Of a stretch of DNA of 16,456 nucleotides, positions 16,219 through 16,456 are shown piece after piece. Location of the stretch: contig CAMPKU010000082.1 in NCBI GenBank assembly GCA_946887385.1, forward strand, positions 1 through 16,456, read 5' to 3'. Under the pieces are notes generated by a model, which was not told the DNA's origin, searched no databases, and worked only from the letters and a program-made list of their open reading frames with translations. This DNA is from an uncultured Gammaproteobacteria bacterium. Its GTDB lineage: Bacteria > Pseudomonadota > Gammaproteobacteria > Rariloculales > Rariloculaceae. Position 1 is the stretch's first letter. The number at the start of each line of letters is the position of its first letter. The position numbers and the translations under genes were made by a program.

Positions 16219-16456
16219 ATGGTTCAGGCCAAAGCCCCAGCGGCTGCCGAGAAGCGCAGCGCTCGCGACGTGCCCGAGCGAATCGGCAAGTACGTCATCA
16301 TCAACGAGGTTGGGCAAGGCAGCACCGGCCGCGTATTCCTGTCGCACGATCCTTATTACGGCCGCGACGTCGCGATCAAGCTCTACAACATCGAGAACGA
16401 AGAAGACGAGCAGAAGGCGCGCGTCACTCGCAAGATGTTCTTCAACGAAGCGCAGA
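16219..16456 (+). CDS. Eukaryotic-like Ser/Thr protein kinase, partial (5' end only)
   Basis: The first 79 codons are in the window. After a 23-residue Ala/Lys-rich lead comes the start of a Hanks-type kinase domain: IGKYVIINEVGQGSTGRVFL with the Gly-rich loop GQGSTGRV at about 33-40, then VAIKLY with the ATP-binding Lys at about 55. The αC helix begins near KMFFNEAQ, and its conserved Glu is probably the Glu of NEAQ. The ATG is 5 nt after the pgpA stop and no SD is visible. It may be read through from the upstream operon or from a promoter inside pgpA. Substrates and C-terminal domains lie beyond the window. Confidence 0.88.
   Translation, partial: MVQAKAPAAAEKRSARDVPERIGKYVIINEVGQGSTGRVFLSHDPYYGRDVAIKLYNIENEEDEQKARVTRKMFFNEAQ

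Overview
The window is GC-rich, gene-dense chromosomal DNA. It looks like a member of the Gammaproteobacteria: the run nrdR-ribD-ribE-ribB-ribH-nusB-thiL-pgpA is the classic gammaproteobacterial riboflavin/nusB/thiL arrangement, and the proteins read like members of that class. The lineage cannot be fixed by eye. A Steroidobacter/Nevskia/Xanthomonadales-like relative is a guess only. Non-ATG starts are common: I place TTG starts for three genes and GTG starts for eight or nine.

Left part (1-5922). On the minus strand, lemA is followed by an M48 HtpX-like membrane protease that runs off the left edge. Diverging from lemA on the plus strand is apbE, a secreted FAD:protein FMN transferase. It converges on a minus-strand block of a zinc-ribbon/DUF4145-like protein, the ABC-F translation factor ettA and a 61-residue orphan that resembles an antitoxin.

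Middle part (5923-10340), plus strand. A palindromic -10-like box lies between the 61-residue ORF and a DUF402 protein. Then follow a small membrane-anchored four-cysteine protein, a rhomboid protease, a zinc-dependent HDAC/AcuC-family deacetylase and an SHMT-family gene (glyA) whose start overlaps the deacetylase stop. Several tetrahydrofolate-contact positions of the GlyA protein differ from the E. coli enzyme. Its last 20 codons come from a REP-like inverted repeat that also supplies the stop codon.

Right part (10340-16456), plus strand. This is a tightly packed, largely translationally coupled operon: nrdR (ribonucleotide reductase repressor), ribD, ribE, ribB with a degenerate RibA-like half, ribH, nusB, thiL and pgpA. 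The 5' end of a Ser/Thr protein kinase follows 5 nt after pgpA. The rib genes supply most of the steps to riboflavin. GTP cyclohydrolase II must be encoded elsewhere, because the RibA-like half here lacks the zinc cysteines. No FMN riboswitch was seen.

Most of the window is housekeeping. I found no clear novel multi-gene system. The best leads are the deacetylase/SHMT-like pair with altered folate-site residues, the REP-like element that rewrites the GlyA C-terminus, and a 9-bp tandem repeat at the nusB/thiL junction whose last copy supplies the thiL ribosome binding site.
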